The notes under the pieces are model-generated. The model made no database searches. It was not told the DNA's origin and saw only the letters and a list, made by a program, of their open reading frames with translations. From the NCBI RefSeq assembly GCF_008312935.1, contig NZ_VSZO01000016.1, positions 1 through 64,000 on the forward strand: a DNA stretch of 64,000 nucleotides, written 5' to 3'. The position numbers and the translations under genes are program-made. This DNA comes from Roseiconus lacunae. GTDB lineage: Bacteria; Planctomycetota; Planctomycetia; Pirellulales; Pirellulaceae. This document shows positions 36,679 to 48,850 of this stretch, one piece after another (positions within the stretch are counted from its first letter, which is position 1; each line of letters starts with the position of its first letter).

Positions 36679-38760
36679 ATGGATTCCGACAAACTAAAAG
36701 ACTTTGCGCTTTACAACTTTGAAAAGTTGATCGTGCTGATCGTGGTCGCGATGTCCGGATTTTTGGTCTGGGTGGGCTACGGAAAAGAAGATATCCGGAA
36801 AACTCGCGATCCGGAAAACCTGACGACCCGCGCCAATCAAGTCCGTAACGAAGTCGACAATGATCACACCGAGCAAGTGCTCGATGGTCGCCGACCCGAG
36901 TTCGATATCGCTGAAGCCCAAAGCAAGTTTCTCAATGCCATCCCGGCATCGATGTACACGCCCGAACTCTGGGAACCTAGCAAAGTCGCCGCGAACAAAG
37001 TGCGACGGCAAGACCCCGAGCTGGGAAAACCTGAGGGCATCCGAGTTCAAGGCGTAATCGCATCAATGGCGTTTCGCTCGAAAGACGGCTTGTATGCACT
37101 GTCCGAGTTGGAACCAGCCGATCCGGTCGAAGTCGTCGAGCAAAAACCCAGATCACGACGCAGTCGCCGCCGCAACAATGGCATGGCCGACATGTACGGC
37201 ATGGAAGACCAAGGCGGCATGGACATGGGTTACGAGATGGAAATGATGATGGAAATGGGCGGCGGTCCTTCGGGGATTGGAGCCGGTGCAGCGGCAAGCG
37301 GCCCGATTCGCAAACTTTCCCCTGACAAGAACCTAGGGACCAAAGCCGAAGCAACCCGGTCACTCGGTAGCGGCGAGGAACAACCGCCTGTTCCTGGCAT
37401 CGGCCTGTTCATCGCCGGGTCGGCCGCGATTCCACACGCAGACCTGATCAAGTCGTATCAAGAGGCGCTTTCGTATTCGGCTGGCTACAACCCACGCACA
37501 CGTGACTTGCCGCGATACCTGGCCTATCAGGTTCAACGTGCCGACGTCACCAACAAGTCCGTTGACGCGTTGACCGAAGAGGATTGGATCCTTCGTGACA
37601 CCAACGAAAAAACGATCGTAAACGCCGCCAACTATTGGTCTGGATTCGCCCCCGAGGTCATCCCACGTGATTACTGGATTCCGGGTGTCACGATGTGGGT
37701 CCCACCGGTTTTGCTTGATCCCTACACCGATATTGCGACGCACCCGCTGATTCCGTTGAAGACCCAACGCGAATTGATGCAGGAAGAAATGGACCGTGAA
37801 GCCCAGAAGGCGAAAAACAGTGGTCCGGTCGACATGAGCAAGTTCCAAGTCGATATCGCCGGAGGTGCGACGCACAACATGGCCGGCGGTTACGGCGGCA
37901 TGGACGACATGGGCTATGGCATGGACATGGGGATGGACATGGGCATGGGTGACGACATGGGGTACGGCGGCTACGGCGGAGGCTCCCGCGGTATGGAAGG
38001 TCAACCGGCCGAGGAGAATCCAGTCGATTACAAATTGCTACGCTTCTACGACTTCGCTTACCTGCGGGGCGCGAAACGAGATCCAAACATTCCGCGGCCC
38101 GGAAAAACCTATGTTTACCGCGTTCGCTTTGGGGTCAACGATCCCAACTTCCCTCAGAAACCTGAACTGCAACCGAAAGGCAAAACGCTCGCCCCCGACG
38201 CGTACCAACGCGTCGTATCGCTCGCCGCGGCTGCGGAACAGAACCAAAAACGCGAATTCACTCGCTGGAGCGATTGGAGCGACATTAGTGAACCCGTTTC
38301 GCTGCCCGCGAAATTTGATCGTTCCTATGTCGGACCGGTAAAATCTGAGAAGTCCAAGTATCTCAGGCTGGGCACCAGGATGATCGTTGCCGAGGGCGAA
38401 TCGCCCACCGCCGACGTCGTCGCCAGCAGCTTTGATATTCGCCTGGGAACGTTCGTTCCGACAACGATGAAGGCGACCGAAGGAACCGTGCTTAGCAAGA
38501 AGGTCGAATCGGCCGATGTCGTCGACCCAATCACGTTAGAGGTCAAGAAGACCGGCGAGGCGATTATCGAATCGGCAACAACCATCGTCGACATCGAAGG
38601 CGGTGTTCCCCTCCCGGTCGCCGGCAAGGAAAACGAAGATCTGACCTCCCCCGGCATGATCTTGATGATCGACAGTAATGGCAAGTTGCAGGTAAGAGAT
38701 TCGGTCGAAGAACAACGGATCTATCGCATCAAGTCGTTTGCAGAAGAGCGAGGTCTGTAA
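36679..38760 (+). CDS. Single-pass membrane protein with Gly/Met-rich repeats, operon end
   Basis: This 693-residue protein has an N-terminal membrane helix (about 17-33, LIVLIVVAMSGFLVWVGY) and a large extracytoplasmic part. Met/Gly/Asp-rich stretches lie at about 168-200 (MADMYGMEDQGGMDMGYEME) and 396-440 (GMDDMGYGMDMGMDMGMGDD). Between and after them are folded regions, including FYDFAYLRGAKRDPNIPRPG and a late segment with SPGMILMIDSNGKL. No named family is recognised. It ends the pilM-like operon and is followed by a strong terminator. It probably forms one complex with the two upstream products. Confidence 0.7.
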   Translation: MDSDKLKDFALYNFEKLIVLIVVAMSGFLVWVGYGKEDIRKTRDPENLTTRANQVRNEVDNDHTEQVLDGRRPEFDIAEAQSKFLNAIPASMYTPELWEPSKVAANKVRRQDPELGKPEGIRVQGVIASMAFRSKDGLYALSELEPADPVEVVEQKPRSRRSRRRNNGMADMYGMEDQGGMDMGYEMEMMMEMGGGPSGIGAGAAASGPIRKLSPDKNLGTKAEATRSLGSGEEQPPVPGIGLFIAGSAAIPHADLIKSYQEALSYSAGYNPRTRDLPRYLAYQVQRADVTNKSVDALTEEDWILRDTNEKTIVNAANYWSGFAPEVIPRDYWIPGVTMWVPPVLLDPYTDIATHPLIPLKTQRELMQEEMDREAQKAKNSGPVDMSKFQVDIAGGATHNMAGGYGGMDDMGYGMDMGMDMGMGDDMGYGGYGGGSRGMEGQPAEENPVDYKLLRFYDFAYLRGAKRDPNIPRPGKTYVYRVRFGVNDPNFPQKPELQPKGKTLAPDAYQRVVSLAAAAEQNQKREFTRWSDWSDISEPVSLPAKFDRSYVGPVKSEKSKYLRLGTRMIVAEGESPTADVVASSFDIRLGTFVPTTMKATEGTVLSKKVESADVVDPITLEVKKTGEAIIESATTIVDIEGGVPLPVAGKENEDLTSPGMILMIDSNGKLQVRDSVEEQRIYRIKSFAEERGL

Positions 38761-38790
38761 CACGCCTAGTTCAACCGAACGCAGAAAGTT

Positions 38791-38831
38791 ACGCTGGCCA
38801 GTGGTTCCGCAACCCTGGCCAGCGTTTTTTT
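38791..38831 (+). terminator. Rho-independent terminator of the pilM-like operon
   Basis: An 11-base perfect stem (ACGCTGGCCAG / CTGGCCAGCGT) with a 13-base loop leads into seven Ts, 30 bases after the stop codon. Confidence 0.92.
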
Positions 38832-38847
38832 ATGCGCGAAGCAATCG

Positions 38848-38862
38848 TTGTCATAGTGACAA
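38848..38862. promoter_or_regulatory. Palindrome upstream of hemB
   Basis: TTGTCA-TAG-TGACAA is a perfect 6-3-6 palindrome about 110 bases before hemB. It could be an operator; no binding protein is known for it. Confidence 0.3.
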
Positions 38863-38951
38863 TATTGAAGTTATGTTTGTCGATTTACTCAACATGCCAC
38901 CAAGAGAGTCGCCCTCTGCTCGGCAAACGTAGCGATTGATTTGTGATTTGA

Positions 38952-40540
<1,589 letters not shown>

Positions 40541-40541
40541 A

Positions 40542-40618
40542 CCGAAAGCCTCGGCGGCGTCCGCTACCACCAACATCTGCATGGCGTTAGCCACGGTGAA
40601 GCCTCAGCGGCATCCGCC
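40542..40618. repeat. REP-like element, B-A-B
   Basis: Module B (CCGAAAGCCTCGGCGGCGTC) begins two bases after the HD hydrolase stop, followed by a shortened module A (GCATGGCGTTAGCCACGGT) and a second B copy (GAAGCCTCAGCGGCATCCGC). Confidence 0.72.
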
Positions 40619-40670
40619 AGAGTGCCCGATACGGGCAGGCTTGAAAACAAAAGATTGACGGGGCGTAGGT

Positions 40671-40688
40671 CATTCAGTACTCTGAATG
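40671..40688. promoter_or_regulatory. Palindrome upstream of the PSCyt giant
   Basis: CATTCAG-TACT-CTGAATG has perfect 7-base arms and lies about 250 bases before the start codon. A TTGACG hexamer 17 bases before the TACTCT centre could make this an operator over a weak promoter. Confidence 0.3.
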
Positions 40689-40933
40689 GTGTCGTCGACG
40701 GCATTAACTGTCGCTGGCGACTCCCGCCTGCCCCCTTGCTGGGCTACCTTCACGAGCGAGTCTAGAAATGACGTCGCTAATTGTGTCGGACTGGCGCTGG
40801 TCATCCAAGAACGTTCTGCGTTTGTTCAGATGCCGGCGACCTGATTGACTAAGGCTGTCAATGCGCAGGTTATACCGTCTGATCAGACACGGAACCGAGA
40901 TGTTTGCGAACCCCGGTATCCAACGTGAAGACA

Positions 40934-43900
40934 ATGTATCCCGCCGTCAGTGTTGTGGTTGCGCGCGCCCTGCCGCTGGCATCGCGATGTAAACAAGCAA
41001 TCCCGCCCCTATTTTCTTGCTTGATCAACCCGCTCGTGTTGGCGACCCTGATCGGGCTGGTCTGTCACAACGCCGCGAACCTACCATCCGCCGGCGCGAA
41101 CGAATCGACTCCCGATTCATCGACCGCAAAGGTCAGTTACGACAAACAGATCGAACCGATCCTTCGAAAGAACTGTTTCGGTTGCCATCAGGGCGCGAAG
41201 CAACTCGGCGATTACCGAATGACCGATTTCGAAAGCTTGCTCGCGGGCGGCGAATCCGAGCAAGCGGCAATCGTTCCCGGTAAGCCCGATAAAAGCTATC
41301 TCATCGAATTGGTAACGTCACACGACGGCGTCGCGGAAATGCCCAAGGCCCCTGCGAAGCCACTGCACGAAACCGAAGTCCAACTCATCGGTCGTTGGAT
41401 CAAACAAGGTGCGATCGACGATCGCACCGATCATGGTCAACGTTTCGACAAAGACCACCTTCCGACTTATCAGGCGCAGCCATCGTTGACTTCGATCGAC
41501 GTTTCCCCCGATGGAAAATTGATCGCCATCGGCGGCTATCACGAAACCTTTTTGCTTGACGCCGCCGATGGGACACTGCGTACTCGACTGGTCGGAATGA
41601 GTCCACGCATGAACTCCGTCAGTTTCTCGCAAGATGGAAGCCGATTGGCAGCCGTCGGCGGATCGCCTGGAGAACAAGGAGAAGTCCAAATTTGGGACAC
41701 GAAGACTCATGAACTGTTACTGTCGAAAACGGTGACCTACGATGCGTTGTGTGGTGCCGCTTGGTCGCCGGACGGAACCAAGTTGGCCTTTGGTGCGGCC
41801 GACAACGTCGTCCGGGCGATCGACACTACGTCGGGCGAACAAGTATTGTTTCAAGGAGCCCACGAAGATTGGATTCGAGACTTGGCATTTTCACCCGATG
41901 GCAGTCATCTCGTTTCTGTCGCCCGTGACATGTCTTGCAAACTGACCGAAGTAGCAACGGAACGCTTTGTCGACAACGTGACTTCGATTACCCCCGGTGC
42001 TCTTTCCGGTGGACTAAACAGCATCGCGATGCACCCGAAGCGCAATGAGATCGTCGTCGGTGGTGCCGATGGAGTCGCGAAGGTCTATCGTATCTTTCGT
42101 GAGACCGCACGAAAGATCGGTGACGATGCGAACCTGATCCGAAAGCTGTCGAAATTGGACGGGCGTATTTTTGATGTCGACTTTAGCACCGACGGAAATC
42201 GAATCGCGGCCGTCGCGACGCTAAATGGCACATCCCAATTACGCGTCTGGGGATTCGACTTCGACACGAAACTGTCGGATGAACTGAAAAAGATCATTGC
42301 GAAGCGAATTAGCGATCGGTCAGCCGAAGAAAAGAAAAAGGTCGCCGAGTATCGCGAGCAAGAGACCAAAGAACTGACCACCGTTCAGCTCGGCGGTCAA
42401 GTCGCCTACTCGATCGCGTTCGGTCCCGACGACACCTTGTATGTCACGACGGACCAAGGATTAGTCCGTCGTGTCGCCGCAGATGGCAGCGAACTTGAAC
42501 CGATTCGACTTCCGATCGATTTCGATTCGGGTGATGCTGAAGAACGCCGCTTCGACGCGATGGCGTTTCTGAAAACCATGCGTCAAACGGAACCTGAAAA
42601 ACTTGATCTTGGCGGCATCGTTTCGATCGACGTCTACCCGACTACGATCGAATCCGACTCACCGTATGACTACACCCAGTTGGTCGTCACTGCAAAGAAA
42701 GCGAATGGCGAATTGATCGATGCGACCCGCGCGGTGACACTGGAGACAACGCAAGGGATTGTGACAACGAACAATGGATTGGTTTGGCCGACGCAGGACA
42801 CTGACGCAAAGCTGACGGTGTCACTCGGCCAGCATCAGGTCGTCGTACCGATTAAGGCGTCGGGCATTTCAGGTTCAACGGAACAGGTCGCCGAACACGT
42901 CGACTTCGTCAAAGACGTCAACCCAGTGCTCAGTCGACTTGGCTGCAACCAGGGCACCTGCCACGGAGCCCAGAAAGGTAAGAACGGATTCAAACTCTCC
43001 CTCCGTGGCTATGACCCCATCTTCGATGTGCGAGCGTTGACCGATGACTTAGCTGCCCGACGAATCAACGCGTCGGCCCCCGAAGATTCTCTGATGCTGC
43101 GAAAACCCCTTGGATTGACTCCCCACGAAGGCGGCGTGCTGATGACCGCAGGCGATCCGTACCACTCCGTTCTTCGTCGCTGGATCGCAAACGGGTGTCA
43201 ACTGAATGAACAATCGCCGCGTGTTATCAAACTGGAAATCTACCCGCTTAACCCGGTCGTTCAGTCGATCGGTAGCCAACAGCAGGTTCGCTTACTCGCC
43301 TACTACAGCGATGATACGACCCGTGATGTGACACGGGAAGCATTCGTCGAGAGCGGCAACACCGAGGTAGCGACTTCATCGGGCTCCGGGTTGCTCAAGG
43401 CGATCCGTCGCGGTGAAGCACCGATTTTGGCTCGCTTCGAAGGACGGTATGCGGCGACGACGATGACTGTCATGGGCGATCGTGAAGGTTATCAACCGTC
43501 CGATCATGAAACGTGGGGCCCGATCGATGAAAGGGTCGCCGAAAAATGGGATCGCGTCAAAGTGGTCCCGAGTGGCCTGTGCGATGACGCAACGTTTTTG
43601 CGGCGCGTCACCCTGGATTTAACTGGATTGCCACCGACCGCCGCAGAGGTTCGGGCATTCCTGAATGATACGACTCCGACACGCCAAAAACGCGCTCAGA
43701 TCGTGGATCGGTTACTGAGCAGCGAAGCTTCGTTTGACTATTGGACGAACAAATGGGCTGATTTGCTTCAAGTGAATCGCAAGTTCCTTGGCGTCGAAGG
43801 AAGCCGCGCGTTTCGTGAATGGATCCGTAACGCGGTCGCCGAGAATCGACCCTACGATCAATTCGTTCGCGAGATCTTAACCGCGAAGGGATCCAATCGT

Positions 43901-46135
43901 GAAAACCCCGCAGCCAGCTACTTCAAGGTGCTTCGGAATCCAGAAGACACGATGGAGAACACGACGCACTTGTTCCTCGGCATTCGATTCAATTGCAACA
44001 AGTGCCACGATCACCCGTTTGAGCGTTGGACCCAAGACCAGTACTACGAAATGGCGGCGTACTTCGCCCGCGTCGATTTGCAAAAAGACCCCGAGTCTGG
44101 AAACAAGCGTATCGGTGGGACAGCCGTCGAAGGTGCCAAACCGTTGTACGAAAAGGTCGTCGATAAAAACGAAGGTGAGATCGTTCACGCCCGTACCGGC
44201 AAAGTTACCGCACCTGAGTTTCCTTACCAGGTCGACTGCCAAATACCAGACGATGCGACGCGGCGTGAACGCTTAGCCGCTTGGATGACCGATGCCGACA
44301 ACCCCTACTTTGCGAAGTCATTTGTCAATCGTTTGTGGGGATACCTGCTTGGCAAAGGCTTGATCGAACCGATCGATGACATCCGCGCCGGTAACCCACC
44401 AACGAATCCCGCTCTGCTCGATTATTTGACCGAACGCTTTGTCGATTCAGGCTTCGACATACGTAGCACGCTACGCGAGATCTGTAATAGCAGAACGTAT
44501 CAGTTGAACGTCGAAACGAATCCATTCAACGAAGACGACACGCTGAACTACGCCCGGGCGATTCCGCGACGACTGCCAGCCGAAGTGATCTACGATGCCG
44601 TGCACGCGTTGACCGGATCGACGACCGAAATCCCAGGAATGCCCAAGGGCACGCGGGCCGCCGCGATCACCGACGCCGGCGTGAAACTGGCCGACGGCTT
44701 CCTGCAAAACCTGGGGCGTCCGGTTCGCGAAAGTGCGTGCGAATGCGAACGGTCGAGCGACCTGCAACTCGGGCCGATCATGGCGTTGATCGGTGGACCG
44801 ACGGTGGCTTCCGCGATCGCCGATCCACAAAACGAACTGGAACGCATCGTCGCGGACAATCAAGACGACCGTGATCTGGCCAACGAGATATTCTTACGTT
44901 CGATCGGGCGTGAACCCACCGAGGCTGAGTATGCGGCGTTCGAGCAAGTGAAGCAACAAATCCAACTTGACCACGAAGCATTGACGCAGCAGCTTGCGCA
45001 AGCCGAAGCTCAATGGTCCGAACAAAAGGCTGAGCTCGAGTCGCTTCGAATGCAAAAGTTGGACGAAGCGAAAGCACAGCTCGCCGCACGTATTGAAGCC
45101 GCAAAGCCCGAACAAGACCGATTGGCCAAAGAGCGAGAACAACGGATCGCCGAAGCCGAAAAGAAACTCGAAACGGCCAACGGAAAACTGGACGCCAAAG
45201 CGGACGAGTTCGTCAAACAACACCGTGACGGAATCGACTGGCATCCGTTGCTGGCCAACAAAGCGACTTCCACAAATAAAGCCAAATTCGCGATCGGTCC
45301 CGACCGCGTGATCACCGCCAGCGAAAACTCCGACAAGGGAACGTACACGTTGGAGTTCCCCACGTCGCTCAAGCACATCACCGGACTGCGGCTCGAAGCG
45401 ATTTCAGATCCGTCGTTGCCTGCCGGCGGTCCTGGATTGCCGCCAAATGGAAATTTTGTCATCACGGAAATTGAAGTTAAGTCGGCTTCGCAAGATCAAC
45501 CCGGTGAGTTGAAACCAGTCGCCATCGCCAGCGGACACGCGTCATTCTTACAAGGCGGGTTTACCATTGAAGCCACCTTCGACGGAAACCCCCGTGATCA
45601 GCGTGGATGGGCGATCGCCGGGGCCACCGGAATGGATCAATGGGCAACGTTGAAGTTCAAACAACCAATCGAGAACCCGTCTGGGGCACTGCTGCAAATT
45701 CAATTGCATCAATACCACAACGCCAAAGATCACCGTTTGGGCAAATTTCGCATCAGTGCGACGACCGTCGATGGTGACATCCCGCTGGATCTCTCTGACC
45801 GACTGAAAGCGATCGCACTGACCCCCAAAGCGAATCGTAGCGACGAATCTAAAAAAACACTTGTTGACTTCGTCGGTAAAAATGATGCCGAAAGAAAACA
45901 AGCCATCGAAGCTGTCGCCGCAGCCAAAAAAGCGGTTCCACGCGACGCCGAAACCGTCCGCCTGGAAAAGCTCCGCGATCGACTTTCCAAACCCACTCCC
46001 GACGATCCCAGTTTGGTTCGCTTGCGAGAGGACGCGAAGTTCAGCGAGCAACAAATTGAAAAGATCCGTTTGACAGCCGCCGAGGATCTGACCTGGGCGC
46101 TCATCAATAGCCCCGCATTTTTATTCAATCACTGA
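40934..46135 (+). CDS. PSCyt1-WD40-DUF1549-DUF1553 giant cytochrome-like protein
   Basis: This 1733-residue exported protein is a planctomycete-type modular cytochrome. A signal segment (~1-50) precedes a PSCyt1 domain with haem motif C81FGCH85. WD40-like repeats fill ~175-475, an Ig/BIG-like domain ~550-640. A second cytochrome-like domain has C671NQGTCH677, a CX4CH spacing, then SLRGYDP. DUF1549 (PSCyt2) follows around ~870-1080 and DUF1553 (PSD1) from ~1110. The last part of DUF1553 (LTWALINSPAFLFNH at the C-terminus) is separated from the rest by a coiled coil (~1355-1430) and a beta-rich module (GGPGLPPNGNFVITEIEV). The ATG at 40934 was chosen; a TTG lies ten codons upstream. Partner: the DUF1501 protein next to it. 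Role in the family is unproven. Confidence 0.88.
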   Translation: MYPAVSVVVARALPLASRCKQAIPPLFSCLINPLVLATLIGLVCHNAANLPSAGANESTPDSSTAKVSYDKQIEPILRKNCFGCHQGAKQLGDYRMTDFESLLAGGESEQAAIVPGKPDKSYLIELVTSHDGVAEMPKAPAKPLHETEVQLIGRWIKQGAIDDRTDHGQRFDKDHLPTYQAQPSLTSIDVSPDGKLIAIGGYHETFLLDAADGTLRTRLVGMSPRMNSVSFSQDGSRLAAVGGSPGEQGEVQIWDTKTHELLLSKTVTYDALCGAAWSPDGTKLAFGAADNVVRAIDTTSGEQVLFQGAHEDWIRDLAFSPDGSHLVSVARDMSCKLTEVATERFVDNVTSITPGALSGGLNSIAMHPKRNEIVVGGADGVAKVYRIFRETARKIGDDANLIRKLSKLDGRIFDVDFSTDGNRIAAVATLNGTSQLRVWGFDFDTKLSDELKKIIAKRISDRSAEEKKKVAEYREQETKELTTVQLGGQVAYSIAFGPDDTLYVTTDQGLVRRVAADGSELEPIRLPIDFDSGDAEERRFDAMAFLKTMRQTEPEKLDLGGIVSIDVYPTTIESDSPYDYTQLVVTAKKANGELIDATRAVTLETTQGIVTTNNGLVWPTQDTDAKLTVSLGQHQVVVPIKASGISGSTEQVAEHVDFVKDVNPVLSRLGCNQGTCHGAQKGKNGFKLSLRGYDPIFDVRALTDDLAARRINASAPEDSLMLRKPLGLTPHEGGVLMTAGDPYHSVLRRWIANGCQLNEQSPRVIKLEIYPLNPVVQSIGSQQQVRLLAYYSDDTTRDVTREAFVESGNTEVATSSGSGLLKAIRRGEAPILARFEGRYAATTMTVMGDREGYQPSDHETWGPIDERVAEKWDRVKVVPSGLCDDATFLRRVTLDLTGLPPTAAEVRAFLNDTTPTRQKRAQIVDRLLSSEASFDYWTNKWADLLQVNRKFLGVEGSRAFREWIRNAVAENRPYDQFVREILTAKGSNRENPAASYFKVLRNPEDTMENTTHLFLGIRFNCNKCHDHPFERWTQDQYYEMAAYFARVDLQKDPESGNKRIGGTAVEGAKPLYEKVVDKNEGEIVHARTGKVTAPEFPYQVDCQIPDDATRRERLAAWMTDADNPYFAKSFVNRLWGYLLGKGLIEPIDDIRAGNPPTNPALLDYLTERFVDSGFDIRSTLREICNSRTYQLNVETNPFNEDDTLNYARAIPRRLPAEVIYDAVHALTGSTTEIPGMPKGTRAAAITDAGVKLADGFLQNLGRPVRESACECERSSDLQLGPIMALIGGPTVASAIADPQNELERIVADNQDDRDLANEIFLRSIGREPTEAEYAAFEQVKQQIQLDHEALTQQLAQAEAQWSEQKAELESLRMQKLDEAKAQLAARIEAAKPEQDRLAKEREQRIAEAEKKLETANGKLDAKADEFVKQHRDGIDWHPLLANKATSTNKAKFAIGPDRVITASENSDKGTYTLEFPTSLKHITGLRLEAISDPSLPAGGPGLPPNGNFVITEIEVKSASQDQPGELKPVAIASGHASFLQGGFTIEATFDGNPRDQRGWAIAGATGMDQWATLKFKQPIENPSGALLQIQLHQYHNAKDHRLGKFRISATTVDGDIPLDLSDRLKAIALTPKANRSDESKKTLVDFVGKNDAERKQAIEAVAAAKKAVPRDAETVRLEKLRDRLSKPTPDDPSLVRLREDAKFSEQQIEKIRLTAAEDLTWALINSPAFLFNH

Positions 46136-46151
46136 TTTGTTCAACGATCGC

Positions 46152-46180
46152 GTCGTGACTGTTGCGAAGACGGTCACGAC
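46152..46180 (+). promoter_or_regulatory. Hairpin between PSCyt giant and DUF1501 gene
   Basis: GTCGTGAC and GTCACGAC are perfect 8-base arms around a 13-base loop, ending just before an ATG at 46181. It has no T tract and may tune read-through or translation between the two genes. Confidence 0.4.
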
Positions 46181-46234
46181 ATGACCCACTGTCACCACCG
46201 CCGCCGAATCGATTTCCTATCCGGAGAATCTGTC

Positions 46235-47704
<1,470 letters not shown>

Positions 47705-47993
47705 AAACGGATGTACGTCCTGGTCAGCCGACGAGGTAAGCTGCGGGGCCTGTTCTCGGTTCCGCCATTGCCCGGCATCGCGGCGTCCTCTTTCCAACCC
47801 GCCTACAGGGTGCCTCCTGGCGAATTCCCTGGCTAACGAGATGGAATTGAAACCCAAGGCTGGTCTAGCCATGACGACGGGATAGGAGATAATACGATTA
47901 AATGAAAAACAGCGTCGACGCTGACCCGGATCAGGACCGGTGGTCGGTAAGGCGCGATCGTTGTAGACTCCCTGCCCGACGGACAATTTCTCC

Positions 47994-48620
47994 ATGCGAA
48001 TTACCCTGGCCCTGATCGTGGCACTGTCCACGACCTTCACTATGAGCAACGACACTTCTTTGAAGAATCCTGGCGAAGCAAACGTAACCGATACGGTTTA
48101 CTTTGACATCGAAATCAACGGCGAACCCGCTGGCCGAATCGTCATGGGCTTGTTTGGTGACGACGTTCCAAAAACCGCCGAGAACTTCCGGGCCCTGTGC
48201 ACCGGCGAGAAAGGCGTCGGTAAATCGGGACGCCCCTTGCACTACAAGGGAAGTAAATTCCACCGCGTGATCCCCAAGTTCATGCTGCAAGGCGGCGACT
48301 TCACCGCCGGCAACGGAACGGGTGGTGAAAGCATCTACGGCGAAAAATTCGCCGACGAAAAATTCTCCTTCGGGCACGACCGTCCCGGTTTGTTGAGCAT
48401 GGCCAACGCCGGTCCAAACACCAACGGCTCACAATTCTTCATCACCACCGTTGAAACCCCTTGGTTGAACGGCAAACACGTGATTTTTGGTCGCGTGATC
48501 GATGGGATGGAAGTCGTCAAGCGAATCGAATCGCTTGGATCGTCGCCCACCGGTGCCGTCCGTTTGCCAATCGAAATCGCCGACTGTGGCGAGTTGAAAG
48601 AAAAGAAAGAGAAAGAGTAG
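47994..48620 (+). CDS. Exported cyclophilin-type peptidyl-prolyl isomerase
   Basis: This 208-residue protein is a cyclophilin, catalysing cis-trans isomerisation of prolyl bonds. The active-site segment [16 protein letters not shown] carries the catalytic arginine, followed by [18 protein letters not shown] and [14 protein letters not shown]. It is close to the eukaryotic cyclophilin A pattern ([20 protein letters not shown]), including the loop [14 protein letters not shown] short hydrophobic N-terminus ([15 protein letters not shown]) suggests export, so it may assist folding outside the cytoplasm. A Lys/Glu tail ends the protein. Confidence 0.92.
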   Translation: MRITLALIVALSTTFTMSNDTSLKNPGEANVTDTVYFDIEINGEPAGRIVMGLFGDDVPKTAENFRALCTGEKGVGKSGRPLHYKGSKFHRVIPKFMLQGGDFTAGNGTGGESIYGEKFADEKFSFGHDRPGLLSMANAGPNTNGSQFFITTVETPWLNGKHVIFGRVIDGMEVVKRIESLGSSPTGAVRLPIEIADCGELKEKKEKE

Positions 48621-48649
48621 CCCGCGACGTAGTTGCCGCGACCGACAAC

Positions 48650-48759
48650 ATCAGCCGAATGGCGTTACCGACGGTTAGCCGAATGGCGTTAGCCACGATT
48701 AGGTGCCCCCAACCGGTACCGATGGCCGGTCACCGAAAGCCTTGGCGGCGGACGCTACC
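48650..48759. repeat. REP-like element, A-A-B
   Basis: Two tandem A modules (TCAGCCGAATGGCGTTACCG and TTAGCCGAATGGCGTTAGCC) at 48651 and 48675 are followed by module B (CCGAAAGCCTTGGCGGCGGA) at 48733. Confidence 0.77.
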
Positions 48760-48793
48760 AATACTTTGATCGGCCACGCCAGCGACGAACAAG

Positions 48794-48836
48794 TATCCCG
48801 ATGGTTGAACGGTATCGTTCCCATCGGGATATTTTC
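48794..48836. terminator. Hairpin terminator between convergent genes
   Basis: An 11-base outer stem (TATCCCGATGG / CCATCGGGATA) encloses an inner stem (GAACG / CGTTC), followed by TTTTCATTT on the plus strand. It separates the cyclophilin gene from the convergent PhyH gene and could end both. Confidence 0.75.
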
Positions 48837-48850
48837 ATTTCAACAGAATG

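Larger units (their letters stand above)
40541..40933. other. Intergenic region before the PSCyt giant
   Basis: This 393-base gap holds a REP-like element in its first fifth and one palindrome, both listed separately. Otherwise I see no gene. Confidence 0.5.

Noticed and set aside
40904..40933. TTG start of the PSCyt giant
   Set aside because: The ATG at 40934 gives the same frame with a better start codon and leads into the hydrophobic export segment; the upstream ten residues have no support.
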